A stretch of 35,821 nt of DNA from contig UQPB01000036.1 of the NCBI GenBank assembly GCA_900542835.1, positions 1-35,821 on the forward strand. Reading direction: 5' to 3'. Positions 32,847 through 35,821 of this stretch are shown here, one piece after another. The translations under genes and the position numbers were made by a program. Numbering within the stretch: the stretch's first letter is position 1; each line of letters opens with the position of its first letter. This stretch comes from an uncultured Pelosinus sp. Its GTDB lineage: Bacteria > Bacillota > Negativicutes > Sporomusales > Acetonemataceae. Under the pieces are notes generated by a model. It worked only from the letters and a program-made list of their open reading frames with translations, had not been told where the DNA came from and made no database searches.

Positions 32847-33512
32847 ATGAAAAAGATGGTCTTGATTTTTGCACTTATCCTCATGGCTTTCTCACCCAGC
32901 ACGTCTTATGCAGAATTTGTTCCCAGTGTCTTGCAAGAAAAGATAGACCGACCAACAATTGCGGTAATTATCGGTGGTCAAGGAGCCATTCGCAGTAACG
33001 AAAAAGCAATAACCAATGTTCTGGAATCGCTTGATAAGAAATTCCCTAAAGCACTGTATGAGCTAGTTACTGATGAAAAGCTGGCTCAAGATATTCTGAT
33101 CTTCACTGAAGATGAGGATGTCGAGGATATTACTCAGATTAAGCGCTCTCAGTTGGCGAAATTCGGCCGGGAAAACGGCTATGACTATGTCGTGACGCTG
33201 CTCTTTGGATTAGGACACGGCCGTGCCGGCGTTGACTTTTGGTCGGCAAAGTATAATATCGACGTTGATCTGCAAGCCAAAGTTGTCGATGTCGCAACCG
33301 GAAAATACGCGTACAGGCAAAATATCATGGGCCATGGCACCAGTTCCGCGGCAATCGGCATGCCCAGCTCTGTAAATGCGTTTGCCAAAGCAACGAAAGA
33401 ATGTGTTGATACCTTTTGTAAGGAAGTCGAAATAAGTACTGTCAAGCCGCCGAAGGCAGAAACAAGCAACCAAGCAGCGGCTTCGACAGCAGAGAAACTT
33501 GAGGAGGACTAA
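32847..33512 (+). CDS. Secreted protein of unknown function
   Basis: A 221-residue protein with a signal peptide: MKKMVLIFALILMAFSPSTS then YAEF, cleavage probably after SYA (about residue 21). The mature part has a Rossmann-like or CsgG/TolB-N-like look (RPTIAVIIGGQG near the start, later YDYVVTLLFGLGHGRAG, and VDLQAKVVDVATGKYAYRQN), the last segment resembling CsgG/LpoB-type periplasmic proteins in which a variable is compared with its own copy. This is a weak analogy only. The C-terminal 25 residues are low complexity. ATG 32847 follows AAAGGGGCG; the frame is open further upstream but lacks a site. Confidence 0.75.
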   Translation: MKKMVLIFALILMAFSPSTSYAEFVPSVLQEKIDRPTIAVIIGGQGAIRSNEKAITNVLESLDKKFPKALYELVTDEKLAQDILIFTEDEDVEDITQIKRSQLAKFGRENGYDYVVTLLFGLGHGRAGVDFWSAKYNIDVDLQAKVVDVATGKYAYRQNIMGHGTSSAAIGMPSSVNAFAKATKECVDTFCKEVEISTVKPPKAETSNQAAASTAEKLEED

Positions 33513-33531
33513 GCGAATCGAGTAGGAGGGA

Positions 33532-33585
33532 GTGATTAACCGGCAGTGTCCGTTTTGCGGCGGTAATGAGTCTAAATCCTTCTGA
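33532..33585 (+). pseudogene. Tail of a zinc-ribbon gene (remnant copy)
   Basis: A 17-codon frame ending RQCPFCGGNESKSF, closely matching the last residues of the zinc-ribbon gene at 34231-34397 (SCPFCGSNENKSF); 14 bases (TGTCCGTTTTGCGG) are identical. An in-frame stop at 33523 precludes a longer protein, and the GTG start touches its ribosome binding site. It is a truncated duplicate. Confidence 0.6.
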
Positions 33586-33666
33586 TTCAACAGATTTGAT
33601 TTCCGGGGTCATCAGCAGGTAATATTATCCAATAAAAGTTTAATTACTCAGATTACGTCTGAGAGG

Positions 33667-33710
33667 AAAAGAGAGGTCAGCGGATTTTTACGTCCGCTGA
33701 CCTCTCTTTT
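33667..33710. terminator. Bidirectional terminator, perfect 18-bp arms
   Basis: Positions 33667-33684 and 33693-33710 are exact reverse complements around TTTTTACG, with A and T ends on both sides. It sits between the plus-strand zinc-ribbon tail and the minus-strand immunity-like gene. A degenerate second copy, with the same loop, lies at 34585-34616. Confidence 0.9.
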
Positions 33711-33731
33711 TGATTTATGTGTCCCTGAATT

Positions 33732-33965
33732 TTAAGATTCGTCCCAGTTTATAAAGCCTTCCGCCCATTGATCCATATCTATCTCATATTTGCTAATATG
33801 AAAACAATCTATTGGAAAATCTCTAAAACCCGGAAGCAATATATATCTTCTTATAACCTGCTCAGCTTTTTCTCTCGATGAGTAAACACCTATAAACTTC
33901 ACCTCATCAAATGCTCCATTTTCCCCAACCTCATAACTATGCTGAAGAACATAAACCACTTTCAT
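33732..33965 (-). CDS. Small immunity-like protein of an orphan toxin module
   Basis: A 77-residue acidic, soluble protein with the pattern KVVYVLQHSYE...VKFIGVYSSREKAEQ...PGFRDFPIDCFHISKYEID...W.EGF. I recall such small proteins (DUF7336-like) beside polymorphic toxin C-termini, but the family name is from memory. It follows the tail of a toxin remnant whose stop is 13 bases upstream of its ATG, the arrangement of CdiA-CT/CdiI. ATG 33965 is 7 bases after AAGGGAGTG; the frame stays open to 34079 but that part is out-of-frame toxin sequence. Composition is AT-rich, unlike the pdu region. Confidence 0.75.
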   Translation of the reverse strand: MKVVYVLQHSYEVGENGAFDEVKFIGVYSSREKAEQVIRRYILLPGFRDFPIDCFHISKYEIDMDQWAEGFINWDES

Positions 33966-33978
33966 ATATTCACTCCCT

Positions 33979-34131
33979 TTATTTAAAACCACGATCTCCC
34001 CATTTTTTAATTTTATTATATTCCGATCCTGGACCAGTGTCGTAATTCCCTGGTAAGCGGATGTATCCTGCAATATCATTGGGGTGATGATACCTGTTGA
34101 TTTAAGGAAATATTGATTTTACTGGATTTAC
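33979..34131 (-). pseudogene. Remnant of a toxin C-terminus (orphan CdiA-CT type)
   Basis: The minus strand reads, across frameshifts, VNPVKS, then NQYFLKSTGIITP, then NDIAGYIRLPGNYDTGPGSE and YNKIKKWGDRGFK followed by TAA at 33979. The shifts lie near 34113-34116 and at the G-run 34081-34084, where one more base would restore the frame (GIITP-NDIAGY). The last 34 codons are intact and look like the end of a secreted toxin; the immunity-like gene starts 13 bases later. No start or upstream part remains, so it is a fragment, not an expressible gene. Confidence 0.65.
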
Positions 34132-34157
34132 GTTATTCTACATGCAAAGAATCGCTG

Positions 34158-34180
34158 TGACGAAAACGCCGTTTTCGTCA
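34158..34180. repeat. 23-bp palindrome in the spacer between the two toxin units
   Basis: TGACGAAAAC and GTTTTCGTCA are perfect 10-base arms around GCC, followed at once by TCACC/GGTGA (34181-34194). It lies upstream of the zinc-ribbon gene. Possibly a protein-binding or recombination site; the function is unknown. Confidence 0.45.
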
Positions 34181-34230
34181 TCACCGGCAGGTGATATAGT
34201 AAAATTATTCTTTCTGGGGAGGTTTTCTTG

Positions 34231-34397
34231 ATGTATGATACGGTGAGGAAATGTCCCACTTTCCATGCCAATGCTCCTGTATGGGAGCTTTGAGGAAGTA
34301 CAAGGATTGCGGTGGTGTTTATTGCGGTAATTGCTCTGGTAACGGTTACGGCGGTAGTTGTCCGTTTTGCGGGAGTAACGAAAATAAGTCCTTTTAG
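34231..34397 (+). pseudogene. Cys-rich zinc-ribbon gene, probably frameshifted
   Basis: ATG 34231 has a strong site GGGGAGG 8 bases upstream and reads MYDTVRKCPTFHANAPVWEL, then stops. A different frame from about 34281 reads MGALRKYKDCGGVYCGNCSG then NGYGGSCPFCGSNENKSF and ends at 34397. One base missing near 34280 would join them into a protein of about 55 residues with a double zinc-ribbon pattern (CPxxH, CGxxYCxxC, CPFC). The first CP-motif has F where a Cys is expected, so decay is likely. An ATG at 34251 could express the second frame alone as 48 residues, but its ribosome binding site is only 2 bases away. A terminator follows at once. Confidence 0.6.
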
Positions 34398-34410
34398 CTG
34401 CGAAGAGTTT

Positions 34411-34442
34411 AGACCTCGGATAATTGCTCCGAGGTCTTTTTG
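34411..34442 (+). terminator. Terminator after the zinc-ribbon gene
   Basis: AGACCTCGGA (34411-34420) pairs perfectly with TCCGAGGTCT (34428-34437), followed by a T-run. Its place 13 bases after the stop supports transcription of the small gene. Confidence 0.88.
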
Positions 34443-34584
34443 TGTCTAAATTTAACAATATTTACCTAATTGTCGTTTTTTGTTGTCTCCCGATTGTCCC
34501 AGATGTCACAGAAACATCGGAGACAATCGGGGTAATAGGAGTATATTGCAAATTAAAATTGAGGGATTAGACGACAAAAAAGAG

Positions 34585-34616
34585 AAGGTCAGCGGATTTT
34601 TACGCTCACTGACCTT
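34585..34616. terminator. Degenerate copy of the 33667-33710 terminator
   Basis: The segment AAGGTCAGCGGATTTTTACG (34585-34604) matches the left arm and loop of the other copy, and CTGACCTT (34609-34616) restores an 8-bp stem; two bases of the right arm have changed. It sits between the zinc-ribbon gene and the immunity gene, the same place as in the first unit. Confidence 0.7.
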
Positions 34617-34649
34617 TGAAATCTTAGATACAATGTTCAGTTGAACATA

Positions 34650-34958
34650 TCAGAAATCTATACTATTCTCTATTTTATAAATACTCCCCATATTTTCTTC
34701 AATCATTTGAACCATTTTAGCTAATTTATCTCGGAACTCATTTTCCTCTGCCTCATTATTGAATCCCTTATATCTAAATTCAACTTTGGTATCAATAAAT
34801 AAGCTATTATATGTAGTTTGAATATCTCTAAGGAGGTTCTGTATATCAATTTCAGTTTTTAATTCATCAGGTAAATCATTTAATATTATTTCACCCTTTT
34901 CATTATATATCCATAATGGATAGCACTGATATTCTAATAGTAATCTTAACTTCTTCAT
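34650..34958 (-). CDS. Probable immunity protein for the adjacent toxin (CdiI-like)
   Basis: A 102-residue, soluble, acidic, AT-rich gene product starting MKKLRLLLEYQCYPLWIYNE and ending with a helical stretch. Its ATG lies 12 bases after the toxin stop, with AGGAGAGATG as ribosome binding site inside the end region, the classical toxin-immunity order. I do not recognise the family with certainty. It should bind and neutralise the toxin domain of the previous gene in the cytoplasm; this is inferred from position, size and composition. Confidence 0.75.
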   Translation of the reverse strand: MKKLRLLLEYQCYPLWIYNEKGEIILNDLPDELKTEIDIQNLLRDIQTTYNSLFIDTKVEFRYKGFNNEAEENEFRDKLAKMVQMIEENMGSIYKIENSIDF

Positions 34959-34970
34959 TTTTCATCTCTC

Positions 34971-35821
34971 CTATGGCAATGTTGTTGGATTTGCACCTAC
35001 AATAAAGCCATTATTCCCCAAAGTAATTGCAACCTGTTGCTTTACACCATTATAAATGACCTCATATATTGGTCTCCCAGTTCCTTGACCTTGATAACTA
35101 ACAATTCGTCCCTTACTTAGTGTTGTCGTAATGAACTCTGGTATTTGATTACTCTCAATACCTTTAGCCATAAAATCACTTGCATGTTTCTCCAGAATGT
35201 GTGCTAATCCTGCCCCTCTGCTTCCAGTACTTCCTGTTTCCAACCACACTAATTGACCATTTGCTGTTCTTGTGATAGCTACAACATTTTCCGCTGTATA
35301 CTTCACCCCACTTCGAGACAATTCATTAAGAAGCTCGGGTGATTTCAATGTCACCACCGCAGTTCCAGTACCTGGTCCCGCAGCTTTTACCCAAGTCCCA
35401 TTGTATTTATATAATGTAACTGTACCTACAACGACAGCAGTTCCTAGAACTCCAGCTGCGATTAATGTTGAAGTATCGACTGTTGCAAGCTTCTCTATAA
35501 ACATTTTCTGAAAATCCGGGCTAGCTGCTAATACTTGAGCCCGCTCTGATACAGTTTGCAATAAATTTGCATTTACCGGATCTTCCCAATTTATTGCGTG
35601 ATAGTTAATATTCATTTCCGCACATGCTTGATTTTGCGCCCTATCTATAGCATCCCAATAAGCAACCTTTTCCCAATCGCCTTCATCAATTGCTTTTTGA
35701 CGCTCTATCTTCTGCCAATGCGAAAGAAAATTATTCTTCGTCTCACTTGCTGCCACACTCGCCCCAGTTTGCGCATCGCCGCCAACGATTTTGGCCGCAG
35801 CCGCGCCGATGACCAGGCTGG
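34971..35821 (-). CDS. C-terminal part of a CdiA-like polymorphic toxin (cut by window edge)
   Basis: The frame is open from 34971 to the right edge, so the gene starts outside the window; a GTG at 35756 is internal, since in-frame codons before it read LVIGAAAAKIVGGDAQTGAS, the usual sequence ahead of a pretoxin junction. VAASETKNNFLSHWQK (35756 down) matches the VENN-type pretoxin boundary of CdiA proteins. Then comes a helical stretch, a hydrophobic segment (STLIAAGVLGTAVVVGTVTL), and a toxin-like end: AGLAHILEKHASDFMAKGI, GRPIYEVIYNG, NNGFIVGANPTTLP. The latter looks like a BECR-fold (barnase/EndoU/colicin D-E5/RelE) nuclease, a tentative call. An immunity gene follows. Confidence 0.8.
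   Translation of the reverse strand, partial: SLVIGAAAAKIVGGDAQTGASVAASETKNNFLSHWQKIERQKAIDEGDWEKVAYWDAIDRAQNQACAEMNINYHAINWEDPVNANLLQTVSERAQVLAASPDFQKMFIEKLATVDTSTLIAAGVLGTAVVVGTVTLYKYNGTWVKAAGPGTGTAVVTLKSPELLNELSRSGVKYTAENVVAITRTANGQLVWLETGSTGSRGAGLAHILEKHASDFMAKGIESNQIPEFITTTLSKGRIVSYQGQGTGRPIYEVIYNGVKQQVAITLGNNGFIVGANPTTLP

Noticed and set aside
34138..34458. 106-codon minus-strand frame
   Set aside because: It is antisense to the zinc-ribbon gene and its terminator, and its product is a mix of K, R, N and H without family features.
1..35821. CRISPR arrays, tRNA and rRNA genes
   Set aside because: No regular repeat-spacer pattern, cloverleaf or rRNA-like stretch was seen on either strand.

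Overview
The window reads as a chromosomal segment of an anaerobic Firmicute, most likely a diderm Negativicute of the Sporomusa type. The evidence is strong GGAGG-type ribosome binding sites on nearly every gene, long perfect-stem terminators, a B12-dependent 1,2-propanediol (or glycerol) microcompartment locus, and a CdiA-like exported toxin C-terminus, which implies an outer membrane. The genus call is inference; no rRNA is present.

Left edge (1-2844): no supported gene in 1-345, then a DJ-1/PfpI protein, a frameshifted NUDIX hydrolase, and an orphan Bug/TctC lipoprotein that has its own promoter and a bidirectional terminator.

Core (2888-17423, all minus strand): a continuous pdu operon in transcription order U-V-A-B-C-D-E-G-H-K-J-L-M-O-P-S-T-F. 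It encodes the shell (PduU, A, B, K, J, T), the coenzyme B12 diol dehydratase (PduCDE) and its reactivase (PduGH), the phosphotransacylase PduL, a PduM-like protein with a flavoprotein-type middle domain, the B12 recycling enzymes PduO and PduS, the CoA-acylating aldehyde dehydrogenase PduP, the GTPase-like PduV and a diol facilitator. Substrate enters through the facilitator, is dehydrated to an aldehyde inside the shell, and is split between acyl-CoA/acyl-phosphate (PduP, PduL) and alcohol.

Upstream of the operon (17728-23663, minus strand): an AraC-type response regulator and a cytoplasmic histidine kinase with a PocR sensor domain, then cobT with a cobalamin riboswitch, and cobC and cobS for the last steps of B12 nucleotide-loop assembly. 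On the far side (23957-25469) lie the missing pdu functions: a DhaT/PduQ-like iron alcohol dehydrogenase and the pentameric vertex protein PduN. They face each other across a perfect 26-bp-arm terminator. An unrecognised 156-aa gene lies upstream of pduN.

Middle (26373-30948, plus strand): a LysR regulator, a PLP aminotransferase, a RidA-family protein, an isochorismatase-like cysteine hydrolase and a DapA-family lyase. It looks like a small catabolic cassette of unknown substrate.

Right end (30974-35821): a toxin-immunity island of lower GC. It holds a SUFU-Imm33 type immunity protein, a decayed IS110 transposase, a secreted protein of unknown function, and two parallel units. Each unit has a Cys-rich zinc-ribbon gene or remnant on the plus strand, a shared terminator sequence, and an immunity gene and a toxin C-terminus on the minus strand. 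The outer unit carries an intact CdiA-like C-terminus running off the window; the inner unit keeps only the frameshifted tail of its toxin but an intact immunity gene, as expected for an orphan CdiA-CT/CdiI module. No tRNA, rRNA or CRISPR array was seen.
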